From Cephalopachus bancanus (lineage: Eukaryota; Chordata; Mammalia; Primates; Tarsiidae), in NCBI GenBank assembly GCA_027257055.1, contig JAPVLO010000055.1, forward strand, positions 8,579,501 through 8,643,500: DNA of 64,000 nt. The letters are read 5' to 3'. A program made the position numbers and the translations under genes. How positions within the stretch are numbered: the stretch's first letter is position 1; every line of letters begins with the position of its first letter. Shown in pieces: positions 11,969-24,378 of this stretch. The notes beneath the pieces are model-generated. The model did no database searches and had not been told where the DNA came from. It was given only the letters and a program-made list of their open reading frames with translations.

Positions 11969-12134
11969 CCTAAATCCATTCCTTAGATGACTAACAGATG
12001 ATAACTCCCTCTAAGTATTGGGATGTGTGGGGGAGCACATCCAAGTGAGTGTGCCTGGGAAAGATGGAATAAAATTAAGCAAAGGAAAATTGAGCGAAGG
12101 AAAATTAAAGCAATCTTAACAGTGAGGGCTATTA

Positions 12135-12318
12135 AACCACTGAAAAGTCTCCCGAGGGAAGTGATGGAAACCTCCTTGCTTGAGTCATTTCAAAATCGAC
12201 AAAGCAACGGAAAATGTACTGCGGGGAGCAATCCCGTGCCAGCAGGGAGCGGACACGATGATTTAATAGTTCTTTTCTGTCTCTCATTTCCACGTTCTGT
12301 GAAATTGTATTGCAACTA
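12135..12318 (+). repeat. CR1/L3 LINE 3'-end fragment, possibly exapted
   Basis: The order of motifs matches the 3' end of vertebrate CR1/L3 LINEs: CCCGAGGGAAGTGATGGAAACC, then TTTCAAAATCGACAAAGC, a GCAGGGAGCGGACACGATGA block, and TTCTGTCTCTCATTTCCACG ending in a TTCTGTGAAATT tail. Eight CpGs survive between 12153 and 12294, far denser than the flanks. That is unexpected for neutral sequence of this age and suggests constraint. A 98-codon frame (12023-12319) over it has no known domain. Confidence 0.65.
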
Positions 12319-12339
12319 AGAAACAAGATATCCTTCACT

Positions 12340-13084
12340 CCAGCAGTATATTTACAGAGGCCTCATCTGAAGCACAAAGTTGAAAAAAATGTATTTTAAA
12401 ATTCTGTCAATCCTTTACAATTTTTTTTTATAAACTTGGGTTCCAGATACAGCCTAACATTGGAGTTTAAAATGAGCTTTGTTTTCCTTTGACTTAACAT
12501 GCAAGAACATCTGAAACTTTAATTAATAAATACTTCTAAAGTCAACTTGCATTTGTGCTAATGTGTATGAAATACTAGGAAAAATAAAGTTTAATAATAT
12601 TTTTTCAAACTGCCCATGTCAAAAAAGTACAGCTTAGAAAATAGCATTAAACACCAAAAAATAATATTAGCACAAAAGGAAAAAGGATACAACAAAAGCC
12701 TTAGATTTTTCTTTGCACCTAGAAATCTAAGGAGAAGTATATAATTTTTAAAAAGTGCCCTTGAATTTTATCTGGGTCATTCTTGCTTAGAGCTGGTCTT
12801 ATTAGCCATGGGAATACTTGTGGGAAGGAACCTACGTACACAATGAAAACATAAGAGCTCACTAAAATCAGTCTTGAGTTTTTTCTTGAAAGTGTTTGCC
12901 ATGTAGACCTCGGTGTGATTCCTAAATCATGGACAAATGTATTATTACTTTTCAATTATTAGCTCAAATTATCATATTCCTGACTGTGCACCAGATATTG
13001 TGCTAAAACACTTGTATACTATATAATTCTTTTATTTACCAATATTTAATTGAGGAGTCCTTATTCTAAACTAAGCACTGCACA
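12340..13084. other. No recognised feature
   Basis: AT-rich, no repeat or exon recognised. Short frames on the minus strand (12719-12955) have no motif. Confidence 0.5.
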
Positions 13085-13934
13085 CTAATTTTTTAAAAAA
13101 TAAACTTTATTTGAATAATTTGAGATTGTAGGTGAATACAGGAGAACTGTTTCTCTATACCTAGCATTCAGTTTGTTCTCCCTAATGTTACCATCTTACT
13201 TTGCCGTGGTATGTTTGTTAAAGCTAATATATCAATATAGCTTCCTTACTGGTAAATAACTTCATCCTTTACTTGATTTCAGCAGTCTTTTGTTAATGCC
13301 TATTTTTTTGTTATTGTTCCAGGTTATAATCCAGGATCCCACTTTGCGTTTAATTGTCATGCTTCCTTAGCCTCCTCTGATTTGTGACAGTTTCTCAGTT
13401 TTTTTTACTGAGAAAAAGTTTCTTGTTATTTACCATGACCATTTTGAGGAGTACTGGTCAGGTATTTTGTAAAATGTGGATATACTTTCTCATAAAGAGT
13501 CCGTCCTATCACATCCTATCAGGGGATACTTGATTTCACAGAACATTGCATAATGTCAATTTCATCATACTGTTAATGAGTTTTGACTAGGTTCTGTACT
13601 ATGAAGGCAGTATTTTCTCTCTCCTTACTCTATTACAGGAAGTAAGTTATTAAGTTCAGCCCACTCCCAAGGGAATGGGAGATCAGTTAGGCTGCACCCT
13701 CTTTGGTGAAGAGTATCTACATATTCTTTTAAAGTTCTCGTGTAGGAAAGATGGGTGTCCTCTCCTTCATTACTTGTATATGCAATTATTTACTTACATA
13801 GCTACAGACTTGTTTTCCTCTATGGACTACAATCCAGCACCATATTATTAATGTTTCTCCAATGGGTCTAGCTATAGCTATGGGAGCTCTTTCAGGTTGG
13901 CTCATGTGTTCCTTTGATGTGTCCTGATCTTTTC

Positions 13935-14293
13935 TTTTTTTAAAAATTAAGAATGTGGGGTACAATTCAGGTTTAGGTATACACATGTTCATTATGCATG
14001 TACCTTTGTTGATGAGATGGGTCCCCTCCTCCCCCTTACATACTCCCACGACTGCCAATCCCACCCCCGCCCTCCCCTGGCAGTTTCCCACTACTGCCAG
14101 TCCTTTTCTTATAGTATTACGATAATTGCTCAAGGTCTGCTTGTATATGAGAACATGCAATACTTGATTCTTTGTATCTGTGATAGGTCACTCAGTGTTA
14201 TAGATTCTAAGTTCATCCAGATTGCTGTGAAGTTCATAATTTTGTCCTTATTTATGGCTGCATAATATTCCACTGTGTATATGTATCACAGTC
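13935..14293 (-). mobile_element. L1 3' end, antisense, 5'-truncated
   Basis: Starts with a T-rich tail and GAATGTGGGGTACAATTCAGG, runs through the same 3' UTR blocks as the copy at 35300, and ends in TTCCACTGTGTATATGTATCAC. It is flanked by ATCTTTTC at 13927-13934 and 14294-14301, a likely TSD. It splits the older LINE, giving relative ages. Confidence 0.85.
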
Positions 14294-15164
14294 ATCTTTT
14301 CATTTTTCAAACACTTTTACTTTCCAAAACTGTGAGACTCCAGGCCCATCTTGTATATTTCCTGTCACTGTCCTAGAATTGGATGTTTCTCCATGAAGAC
14401 TATATATATATATCATAACAATATTCAGAAACCACAATCTGTCCCTCTCAGTGGATGAAGCTAGATAACATATGTATGTACACCAAGTAATACGTACACA
14501 CTATTATCGCTATATCCATCTGTACGTATATGCGTGTGTATATACATACATGCACAAATGAGTTCATACTGATATCTTTGACTGTAATCCAACACTCACC
14601 ATGGGTTCATTCTAGCCGTTTCTTCTTGTTTTCCTGTAACTTTTTTCCAACAAAGTGAAACTTGATTCCAACCATCCTCTATTTCTTATTTATTCAACCT
14701 CAGTACACATGCATAGCAGTTTACAATTTATTTATTCATACCACCATTTACAACTAGTCTTTGTCTTTAGTATAATTGTTTTCAGTTAAGAAATGAACCA
14801 AAAATAAACAGTTCCAAATTTACTTAGGTCAACTCCTCCTTCTTCCCTCTTCAGTGAGGTTTTGCCATACATCTGTAAAAAAGTTAGATTTATTTGGCAT
14901 TTGACATTCCATTCTTGGCTTCCTTGACATCTGGTTTAATTTTTATTTCTTAGATTGAAGACATTAAGGTTCACTCTGACATGTACAGTCTAAGGGTTTT
15001 GACGAATACGTAGACACCCGTATTCATCACCCCAGAACCATGCAAAAGTGCCAAGAAAAAGGAAATTACAGAGTTTTAGACTCACTTCTTTTTACGTTTT
15101 TACGTTTTAATGGTATCCCTAGAGTTTGCAATATACATTTACAATCAGCCTAAGTTCACTTTCA

Positions 15165-15457
15165 GGCTGGACACAGTGGCTCACTACCACAGCACTCTGG
15201 GAGGCCGAGGTAGGAAGACTGCTTGAGCACAGGAGTTTGAGATCAGCCTGGCCAACATAGGGACACCTCATCTCTATAAAAATCAAACAAACAAAAAAAT
15301 CTGCTGGGCATAGTAGTACACGCCTGTAGTCGTAGCTACTCCAGGGGCTGAGGTAGAAGGATCACCTGAGCTCAGGAGTTTAAGTCTGTGGTGAGCTGCT
15401 ATTATGCCACTGCAATCCATCTAGGGTGAAAGAGTGAGATCCTGATTGAATAAAAAA
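15165..15457 (+). mobile_element. Alu, older type, full length
   Basis: GGCTGGACACAGTGGCTCACTACC start, AAACAAACAAAAAAAT linker, TAAAAAATAT tail. A 15-bp imperfect TSD (CTAAGTTCACTTTCA / CTAAGTCCACCTTCA) lies at 15150-15164 and 15461-15475. It is diverged and AluJ-like. Confidence 0.92.
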
Positions 15458-15851
15458 TATCTAAGTCCACCTTCAAACGGTACTATACTGTTTTTCATGG
15501 GCAATGCAAATACCTTATAGTAAAGTATTCCCAATTCTTCCCTCTCGTCTCTTATAATATTATAATTAATCTCTCTTATCCATAAGCTATGATCACAGAA
15601 TACATTGTTACTATTATTTGGAGCAGGTTGTTGTCAGTAAGAGCCATTAAAATAAGAAACATAAAATATATATTATTTTACTTTCATTCCCTCCTCAAAT
15701 TCCTTTCCTTCTTTTCACATAGATCTGAGTTTCATACCTATATCATTTTCCCTCTCTCTGAATGCCAACTTTTATTTAAGAAAGTATATATTTCTCTTTC
15801 AGTTTTTGAGGATAATTTCACTGGATATAGAATTCTGTCTGTAGTTTTGTT

Positions 15852-16168
15852 TTTTCTTTCTTTCTTTCTTTTCTTTTTCTTTTTTGAGTCCAAATCTCAC
15901 TCTGCCTCCCAGGCTGAAGTGCAGTGATGGCACGCTCACGGACACCACAACCTTGACCTGCTAGGCTCAGGGGATCCTTCTGCCTCAGCCTTCCAAATAG
16001 ATGGAACTACAAGTATGTGACACCACACCTGGATAATTCTTTTATTTATTGTAGAGATGAGATCTCGCCATGTTTCTCAGGTTAGTCTTGAACCCCTGAG
16101 TCAGGCAGTCCTCTCGCCTCTGCCGCCCAAAGTGCTGTGATTACAGGTGTGAGCCACCACGCCCGGCC
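15852..16168 (-). mobile_element. Alu, full length, antisense
   Basis: T-rich tail expanded to (TTTC)n at 15855-15873, then antisense Alu arms and GCCACCACGCCCGGCC at the end. AGTTTTGTT at 15843-15851 and 16169-16177 is the TSD. It sits inside the antisense ancient LINE. Confidence 0.93.
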
Positions 16169-17240
16169 AGTTTTGTTCTTTCAAGACTAGATATTTTACT
16201 CCACCTTCTTCTTGGTTGTAGGATTTCTGAAGAAAAGTCCAATGCAATCCTCATCCTTTTTTGTTTGTTTGTTTTGCCTCAAACTTCTTTCAAAATTTTC
16301 TCTTTATTTTTTATTTTATGCATCGTGAGTATGACATACCCCAGTATAGATTTTTTAAAATTTATTCTTCTCTGTGCTCTCTGAGTTTGCTAAGCTTATT
16401 ATTTGGTGTCTGACATTAAATTGGGAGAAATTTTAAGTCATTATTTCTTCAGATATTTCTTCTGTTCCTTTTTCTATTTCTTCTTCTGGTATATCCATTA
16501 CATGTAGTTTACAACTTTTGTAACTACTCCATATTTCTTGTACATTCTGTTACCTTTTTGTTGTTCATTCTTTCTCTTAGCTTTTCAGTTTGAGAAGTTT
16601 CTTTTGATATATTTTCCAGGTTTCTGATTCTTTCCTTGGTCATGTCTAGTCTACTGATGAGCCCATCAAAAACATTCTTCAATTCTGTTACAGTGATTTT
16701 TTAGACATTTACGTTGAATTCTTCCTTAGAGTTTCCATCTGTCTGCTTATATAACCTTTCCATTCTTGAATGTTGCCAATTTTTTTTTTTTACATTAGAG
16801 TCCCTTGTATATTAACCCTTGTTATTTGACATTCTCAGTCTGTTGTGTCTAATACTCTGCCATGTGTGGCTCTGATGCTGACCTTGTTGCTTTAAACTGT
16901 TTTTTAATGTTTAATATGCCCTTTGTGCTGCTTTTTTACTGAAAGCTTAACATGATGAACAGAATAAAAGGAACTGAGGTAGATAGACCTTTGATATGAG
17001 GTTTCATGTTTATCTGACTAGAAGTTAGGCTATAGTAGGCTGCACTTCTTGTACCTATAAGTGCCGGGGACTAAAAATTTCTCTAGTGTTTTTGCTTTTG
17101 TCTTCCCTGTTGTCTGGAGTTTCTGTAAAGACTTCTTGTTAAATAGAGTCTGAACTTTGTAGTACTTTTTGCTGTATGCTGTTGTGATTTTACAAGTGTC
17201 TAACTGACGTGGTGGTCAGGGATGAGAGGATGGGAAACAT

Positions 17241-17768
17241 TCTATAATCCTATGATTAGACCTCAATAGTTTAAGAAGTTCATGCTTACATGCTTCATAG
17301 TTCAGCTTGACTGTGTTAAAACCCAAAGGGGTTAGGCTTTAATGAAAGAGTTTATTTTGAGGGCAGTCCTTCATTAAGATGAAGGAATACTCTGTACATA
17401 TTTCAAAATAGTTTTCCCCCTTTCTCTGCTGAAATCATGAGGAGATTTTTTTCAGATTATGTATACCCAGATAACCTGGTAATATCCTGGAGGTAAAATT
17501 CATGAGTGTGGGCTCTCTTGTTTGGCTAATAAGTTATGCAAAATACACACACCATTATTTATTATATATGTTTGTGCATCAAATGCAATAATATTTGAAA
17601 GAAATATTTCCATACCATATCCAGTATATATATATATATATGTGTATGTTCTTATGTATATATACACACTCTAATATTTAAGATTGATACACACATACCT
17701 ATATAAAACTAATATATGTAAAATGTTTACATACACATATAAGCATTTGTTTTACAATGTGTTTCTAT
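17241..17768. other. Unassigned AT-rich sequence with TA/CA tracts
   Basis: Contains a (TA)n run near 17627-17642 followed by TG/CA-rich imperfect repeats to ~17745. It may hold the far 5' part of the antisense LINE to the left. No exon seen. Confidence 0.45.
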
Positions 17769-17784
17769 AAAAAGGAGAATTATT

Positions 17785-18065
17785 AGCCGGGCTCAGTGGC
17801 TCAGTCTGTAATCCCGCGCCTTTGGGAGGCTGAGGTGAGTGGATTGCCTGAGCCCGCGGGTTCGAGATCCGCATGGGCAGCGAGACCTCATCTCTACAGT
17901 AAATCAAAAAATCAGCCGGGCGTGGTAGCGCATGCCTATAATTCCGGCTACTCGGAAGACTGAGGCGGAAGGATCGCCGGAGCCCAGCAGGCGAGGCTGC
18001 GGTGGCCGGGAGCGGCCGCTGCACTCCAGTCTGGGCGACAGAGTGAGACTCCAACTCAAAAAAAA
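17785..18065 (+). mobile_element. Young strepsirrhine Alu with perfect 16-bp TSD
   Basis: Full dimer with many intact CpGs: CCTGAGCCCGCGGGTTCGAG, ATCAGCCGGGCGTGGTAGCG, GGTGGCCGGGAGCGGCCG, and an A tail. The perfect TSD AAAAAGGAGAATTATT lies at 17769-17784 and 18066-18081. CpG retention and the exact TSD make it the youngest-looking insertion in the window. Its sequence closely matches the Alu at 7804. Confidence 0.97.
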
Positions 18066-18081
18066 AAAAAGGAGAATTATT

Positions 18082-19990
18082 GCTGTAACAAATAGGCATG
18101 TGTTCTCTATCTCTCCCTCTATCTATTATCTCCATATGCCTTTGTCTCCTCTCCTTTCTCTGTATCTATTTTTCTAACAGCATTTAAAAAATTATGTAAC
18201 TTTATATTACCAGTAGTTGCTGGTAACTGAGGCAAGTTGTCTCATTGCACATTTAAAAAAATAATGTACTCTTTCAGAGTCAAGGATAATTTTAAAATCA
18301 CCTTCCTTACACCTTCATTCAAAGAAGGTGTATTATTCTTTCTGCTTTGTTCTTCGGCTAGCTGCAGTGTTTGAAATGGTGGTAACTGCATTTTGAAAAG
18401 CTGACCTCTGGTTTCTTGATTTTCTTTCTTTTTTCCCTGCCTCTTATAAGAAACCAGATAATAGAGGAGCCCTGTCAGTAGACCATTCAGGTCTAATAAT
18501 CTGTCCATCTCATAATGTTCTTAAGCTATTGTACATGAGTAGATTTCTTTCAAACTCTTGGTTCTAGAAATATTAATCAGATGCATATTCATAGTTTAAC
18601 AAGCATAAACATGTGGCATTTAACAGAAGGGTGTTTGACCTGAGGGAAACTTCTGTACAATATGAAATGCAGCACAACATTTTCAAAAGAGATTTAAACA
18701 TACCCATCTTTCCTCATTTTACTCATTTAAAATTGGTGAAGAGAATCAAAAACGCTGTTACTTATTCTCTAGGCTGTGACTAATGCCCAATTTCAGAGCT
18801 GTGATTTCCCTTCTATCTTTGTTCAACTTCAAAGGAGTCTGAAGGCAAGTAAAAGGCTCTCTTCAGATATGAATCATGACACTCCCCATCTCTCTCTTTA
18901 CAAATAAAAACCACTTCTTTTATACATAGCTCTACCAAGGACATGGACAGTCTGGGGGACCAATGAAGTTGGGAGTGAGTCAATATCACTGATACTGCTG
19001 AATTATCTCTAAGCAAAGACATTAGGAAGCAACTTAGAGACAGTGTAGTCCAACCCTTTCCATTCATGTTTGAGGGAACTAAGGCTTTATGTTCTTCACT
19101 GCTTTGTTGACATTGCATAAATGGTTGGTGGTAGAGAAAGAACGAGAAATAAATTATCTCAACTCAATCCAATACTGTTTTCATTTTTTATTCTGATGAA
19201 TAGATTTCGACTCAGAATTACAGATAACTTTGATCTAATAGGATGGAGCATCATATAAAGAATGGTATCTTTACTTATAAGGTATACATTTTTCTCACAG
19301 AATATGCAAACACATATGGGCCTCTATTTAATGGAGTAAGCTGCCTTGAAACTTCTTTATGTGCAGTAATCCATCCCTACATCATTATAAAATTTCACTG
19401 CAAAATCTTTAGAAAAAGTCCACTGTGCAGGGACAATTTGCCTTCTGGAGGGCCATAACCCTGAGACTTGCCCTATGGTCCTATACTTTAGATATCAAGA
19501 TTCATTGCTACTTAAAGAAAGTTACTACCTGATCAGTACCTCAGAAAGTTCAATGTGGTAATTTGTGTGTGTGTGTGTGTTTACAAACGCATTGTTTTCA
19601 TTCTTCTGTTCATCTATTATTGTGTTTTGTCTTGTTTCATTGTTCCTTTTACTCTTTTTTTTTTTAACTTCTGTGTGCCACATCCATAGGCCTAATGCCA
19701 AAGACATTTTCCCCTTTATTTATCAGGTGATATCCTATTGCATGACCAATGTCTTCCTGGCTCAGTAGAGAGAATAGACTTGAATGTAAAGTATCTTTGC
19801 TGTGCGAGATGTACTGAAGGTGACAGAGAAAGGCTGCTCCCCTTTGATGCTACTTGCAACATCCAAGACCTTGAGCTTCCTTAGTCAACACATGCTCTTT
19901 CATTTCGAGTTCAGATATGTCACTTTCCAAGTAAGTAAATATAAAAATACATTACAAGATGTGAAGTACTTTTATTTGGAAGCTATGATG
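18082..19990. other. No recognised feature
   Basis: Mostly single-copy-looking. It holds a short (GT)n at about 19564-19581. Around 19015-19090 text such as GTAGTCCAACCCTTTCCATTCATG...AGGGAACTAAGGC resembles generic ancient-repeat sequence, but no family can be fixed. No exon or RNA gene. Confidence 0.45.
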
Positions 19991-19999
19991 TAATGACAA

Positions 20000-20232
20000 T
20001 CTCTCACATTTATTAGGAGCTTAATACATGACAGGTACTATGCAGTAGGCAATTTTTTACCTTATCTGAATCTCTTATAGGGAGAAAATGTTATCCCATA
20101 TACAGAACAACAACAACAAAAAAAAACAGGAATAAACAGGATTTGTGTGACTTGCCCAAAGTCATAAATAACATTACTGGAATCTGAGTTCCAAAACTGT
20201 GCTTCATAAGCTTTATGCTACACTGATTACAG
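20000..20232 (+). repeat. MIR SINE
   Basis: Follows the MIR order: CATTTATTAGGAGCTTAATACATGACAGGTACTATGC, then a GGGAGAAAATGTTATCCCAT region, TGACTTGCCCAAAGTCAT (core-domain hallmark), and GGAATCTGAGTTCC. An A-rich CAACAACAAC stretch lies inside. Confidence 0.75.
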
Positions 20233-20598
20233 TTATGGAAAAATGAAGAAAAAAAAAAGAAACCCAAATGGTTAAGCAATATGTAGAGTAAAGCTCAGTT
20301 CCATCATGAGGCTAGTGATCTTGAACCAGTCTACATTTCTGAATTAGATTGACTCCTAGTTCATTTCCTTTGTTCAATAAAAACATAGCTGAGTAATGAA
20401 TAAAATTTCTCTCCTTTTATTTTTTAATTTTAGAATCTTCTATTTGGAAGTAGTAGGGTTTTTCATTATCTGGAAGAAAATAGAAATAACCTACCAGACC
20501 TCCTGGCTTTACTTAAGTTCACTGAGAAAGATTGGGTATCCAGAAATAGGACAAAAGATTTGAAACAGAAGTGGGGGCAAGGGGTTAGATAACTACAG
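20233..20598. other. No recognised feature
   Basis: AT-rich sequence between a MIR and the GATA repeat; nothing recognised. Confidence 0.5.
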
Positions 20599-20754
20599 GT
20601 AGATAGATGATAGGAAGATTAACAGATGATTAGATAGATAAATACATAGATAGATTAGAGAGAGAGAAACAGAGAGAGACAGAGAATGAGGAAGAGAGAG
20701 GTAGATAGCCAGATGATAGATAAGTAGGTAGATAGGTTAAATAGATAGATAGAT

Positions 20755-20798
<44 letters not shown>
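20599..20798. repeat. GATA/GACA-type tetranucleotide microsatellite
   Basis: Imperfect GATA/GATT/GACA and GA-rich units at 20599-20755 lead into a near-perfect (GATA)n at about 20756-20798. Its complement gives the Ile/Tyr/Leu/Ser-rich nonsense frame on the minus strand, which is not a gene. Confidence 0.95.
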
Positions 20799-20799
<1 letters not shown>

Positions 20800-21865
20800 G
20801 ATTTTTCCAGTTAGAGAAAAGAGTATTGTCTTTCAGCCTCATAAAAGTGGGGCTGAAAAGCTGTTTCCTGATGATGTCCCAGGCGAGTTGTGAGGTTCCA
20901 GGAAGAAATGTTTCCCAGGGTATAAAGGCATAAGGAGGTGGGACCAGATCTGCAGAGGTTTTGTGGCTTCCAGGAGATTCCCACAGAGCTGCTGATCTGG
21001 TGGGCCACCCAAACTGGGACATGGCTATCTCAGTAGTACCTGTGTAGACAAATGAGCAATGAGTAGCACCCGTTATGAGAAGCTAGCCATTAGAAGCTGG
21101 AGCAATGGTGAGAGGAAATCCCCAGGAATGACTCAAAGTGACTTTCCTGACAGTCCATCAGAATGGAGCTTGGAATAATAGATTCAGTTATGTACATACA
21201 ATATGTTATTCATTGTAAATCTGTTTTAAATATCCAATGTGTCAGACAGTAGGAGCTCACAGCTAATATAAATTTTCCGTGATGATTCTGTAAGTATTCA
21301 TGTCATTGACATATAATGTAATTAAAAATTTAGTTTAAATATTTGTTTTCGTATTACCTCCATTTGGTGCCAAAGCTATATTGTAACCACTAAAGCTAAA
21401 AAACAAAAACAAAAAACTCTAGGACACAACTCTGGTGGTGGCCTTTGAATTGAGTCTTGACCTACTTCTGATATGATAAATCTTGGGTATTAGGGACCAC
21501 CAGCAGTGACAGCAAATTAAAAAGAGAGGAAGGATGCATGCCTTATGAGTAGGGAGTATATAGTTACCCCCAGAGGTTGTGTTCTTTAAAGATGTCAGCA
21601 TTTGCATATGCTACTCTATGTCTGGTATCTGATATTGCAAATGAAATAGATGTGGATTTTCTGGACCCAGTCCCTGAAAACCATGAGAGAAGTATATCAC
21701 TTGGGTCAGGTTATAGGCATCCTAGGCCTTGGGTCTCCATATACAGACTGCTGCTGATTTTATCAGGTCTTACCTTCCACTAGCAGGCACCACTTGGGTC
21801 TAACCACCCATTTCACTAGTATCTATTACATGTATTTTCTGAGTAAAATTAACTGCACATGTGTT
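20799..21865. other. No recognised feature
   Basis: Unassigned. Nothing resembling an exon with flanking splice signals, and no repeat I can name. Confidence 0.5.
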
Positions 21866-21873
21866 CATTGCTT

Positions 21874-22172
21874 TTTTGGGGGGAGGGGTAGGAGTTGGAA
21901 TCTCACTCTGTTGCCCAGGTTGGAGTCCATTGGCACACTCATGTCCACCGCAGCCTCAACCTGCTGGGCTCAGGCAATCCTTCCACCTCAGCCTTCCAAG
22001 TAGCTGGAACTGCAGACACATGCCACCATGGCTGGCTAATTTTTATGACTTATTGTAGAGATGAGGTCTCACCAAGTTGCCCAGGTTGGTCTCGAACCCC
22101 CAGGCTCAGGCAATCCTCTTGCTTTGGCCTCCTAGAGTGCTGGGATTAGAGGCTGAGCCACCATGCCTGGCC
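21874..22172 (-). mobile_element. Alu, full length, antisense
   Basis: Antisense dimer: GTTGGAATCTCACTCTGTTGCCC, GACTTATTGTAGAGATGAGG, ends CCACCATGCCTGGCC. The tail is a T run broken by GGGGGGAGGGG. The TSD CATTGCTT lies at 21866-21873 and 22173-22180. Confidence 0.95.
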
Positions 22173-22180
22173 CATTGCTT

Positions 22181-23611
22181 ATTAACTTATATAAAAACAA
22201 AGGATTGAGAATAATAAAATACTATTTTTTAGTCCAAGATGATCAGTGAACTGGGAGAAGAAGATGGTAATAGAGAAAACATTTTCTTCTTCATAATTCA
22301 ATTAATAATACAAAAGCTTGCACATCTACTACTGGTTTCTTACTTTTTGAGGTACATTTGTGTGATAAGCAAAACAGGTATTACTTATCATAACATTGCT
22401 ATTGTTCAGAATTTTTAAAAGTGACATATTCTCTGGGCAGGGAAAGTATTTCTCTGGGGAAAAGGAGAGATAATTTTCTTTTTTTTTAAAGTTTCACTAA
22501 ATCTTTGTGTATAAAAGCAGGTGATGGATGAGATTTGGCCCATGAGTTGTAATTGGCCAACTCCTGTCCTACAGTATCAAATGTTGACAAGGAGTGGACA
22601 GGTGATCAAATTCCAGAAATACAAAAGCACTTGCATCTAATTGCAAGCCGATTTCTGAAGCAGGGGTAGGGAGTGTACTTCACTCCTTAGCAGGTCCCCA
22701 TGAACCTCCTTGGGATAATTGGAGCCCTTTGAAGCATCTCAGATTCGACCCAGCCTCTGTGCTCCTTGAGGAAAGAGACTGTGCTGATCAATCTTTGCTT
22801 CTAGCATGTATCTATTGAAGAGAACTAGTCATTGCTCTATATTACCATAAGAGGATAGGCTTAGTAGGAGAACTGAAGCTAAAGCTCAGTCATCCTGACT
22901 CCCAACCCTAGACATCAGAAATGTATCTATGAATGTTAAATATTACATATTCAGGATTATATGTTATATATGAGGCTTGAAGTGACACATGTTTAGTCCA
23001 AATAAAAATCTGAGAATATTTTCTAGTTATTTCAAAATCTCCTAAGCATTCTGTAGGAAAATATATTTACCACAGCTAATAAGGCTCTGTCTCTCCACTA
23101 TCATTACATTTCTTCAAAGCATTTCCAATAAGAACACTCCAAATTATCTCCCCTCAGCTAGTTCATCTGTTCAGTCAATAAGCAACGTTTTATTGCTTTT
23201 ATGAATTAAGCCCACTTTGCATCCAATCATTTTGCAAACATCTGTAGCAGAAGCAGTCTGGGGAGCTTTTGAAAAATCAATCAGAGAGGAACAGCTTTCA
23301 CTTCATGTGTTGGGTTTTAAAAAAAATTTTTTTTAATAAAGTATTTACACATGTTTGCTGTGCCTGAAATGGAAACACTGCAGAGGCAACAGCCGCAGCA
23401 TTGCAGGGCAGTGTGAGAGTGGTCAAAGCCAAGGTGGCTCCCAGCTAGGCTGGGCCACAGGACTCACTTGGCTCTCTCCAGGTTAAAAGGGTTGTAGTGG
23501 GGTCAAGCAGCAGAACTCACCCAGCATTAAGCGGGGACGTTTGCTTACAGAAATCTTGTTGATTGGTTGAAGACACCCAATTTCTTTCCTTCTGACCTTC
23601 CTGTGAGTTCT
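22181..23611. other. No recognised repeat; possibly conserved noncoding
   Basis: About 1.4 kb without a nameable repeat. The part at 23080-23400 has a balanced, complex composition, with TTAATAAAGTATTTAC and CAGCCGCAGCATTGCAGGG, that could be a conserved noncoding element. No open frame of note. Confidence 0.4.
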
Positions 23612-24378
23612 GGAATGGAACAAAAGGGAAATGCTCAGTTGTAACCAGGTACCCAGGGGCTAGTCATTATAAATGGAAAAAGTAGGTTCTCTGTGCAGTG
23701 ACTTGATGTTGATTCCCCAAATTCCTGAGAATGTGAAGGCCAAGGAATAACACGGAAAGGTGAAGAGACTCTGCAACACTCAACTTACAGGTTGCTGAGA
23801 CTGAAATCTAAAGGTAAAGACTGGGAACCCCAGCATTTTCCAGAAGGAATTATGAGGTTAACTTGGATATATTAGTTAGTTTTAGACAATCTGAAGTGTA
23901 TTGACTTTTAGTCCATTTTTCTGTATTTGTGTTGCCTTTATAACATTTTGGAATTCATTTTTTAGCACTTAACATTGTTTCTTGTGTGGTTTTTATAAAT
24001 GGTTCCACAGCACATGCCCCTAGATTATTCATTTTGTGTGTTTAGACTCCAGGGAGTTATTATAGTTCAACATGGTGAGACGAGGAGGCTAGGGTGGAGG
24101 GGGAAGAAGCACAGATGGCATATTTAACCACGTTGGTCAGTGCCAAAACTCAGTGATAGCCAACTGTGGAACCAGAACCAAAGATGCTTAGGGTTAGAGG
24201 AAATGATTCTACCTGAAATCTCCCATTTTATCAGTGAAAATTAAGGCCAGAAATGTGAATGTTCTTTGTTAGGGAGAAAATTTCAAGATTGTATGCCACT
24301 ATGGGATTCTCTACCTGTTTCACTTTCTGTTTTCCTCCTTATCCTGACCATTGATAGGTTGAAAATTGTCTTTTGAGC
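23612..24378 (+). repeat. Duplicated ~767-bp block, copy 1
   Basis: This block is repeated at 25835-26915. Its first part (23612-24016) is collinear with 25835-26245. Its second part (24017-24378) matches the reverse complement of 26246-26915 once the L1 at 26427-26745 is removed. In the 72 bp from 23797, compared with 26034-26105, I count 8 differences. I do not recognise a transposon family in it. No coding frame. Confidence 0.85.

Larger units (their letters stand above)
13085..17240 (-). mobile_element. Ancient L1M-type LINE 3' region, antisense, interrupted
   Basis: Antisense old-L1 3' UTR text is clear: ATAAACTTTATTTGAATAATTTGAGATT, CCAGGTTATAATCCAGGATCCCAC, TTTGTGACAGTTTCTCAG, GAGTACTGGTCAGG. 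It resumes after the inserted L1 with CTGTGAGACTCCAGGCCCATCTTG and GGGTTTTGACGAATACG. It continues past two Alus with TTTCACTGGATATAGAATTCTG and CATTATTTCTTCAGATATTTCTTCTG. No coding frame survives. The right edge is uncertain. The coordinates include the L1 at 13935-14293 and the Alus at 15165-15457 and 15852-16168. Confidence 0.7.

Noticed and set aside
13390..13425. Hairpin TTTCTCAGT / ACTGAGAAA
   Set aside because: Short and inside ancient L1 sequence; likely chance.
20630..21022. 130-codon minus-strand frame
   Set aside because: Much of it is the translated GATA microsatellite (repeating Ser-Ile-Tyr-Leu); no domain.
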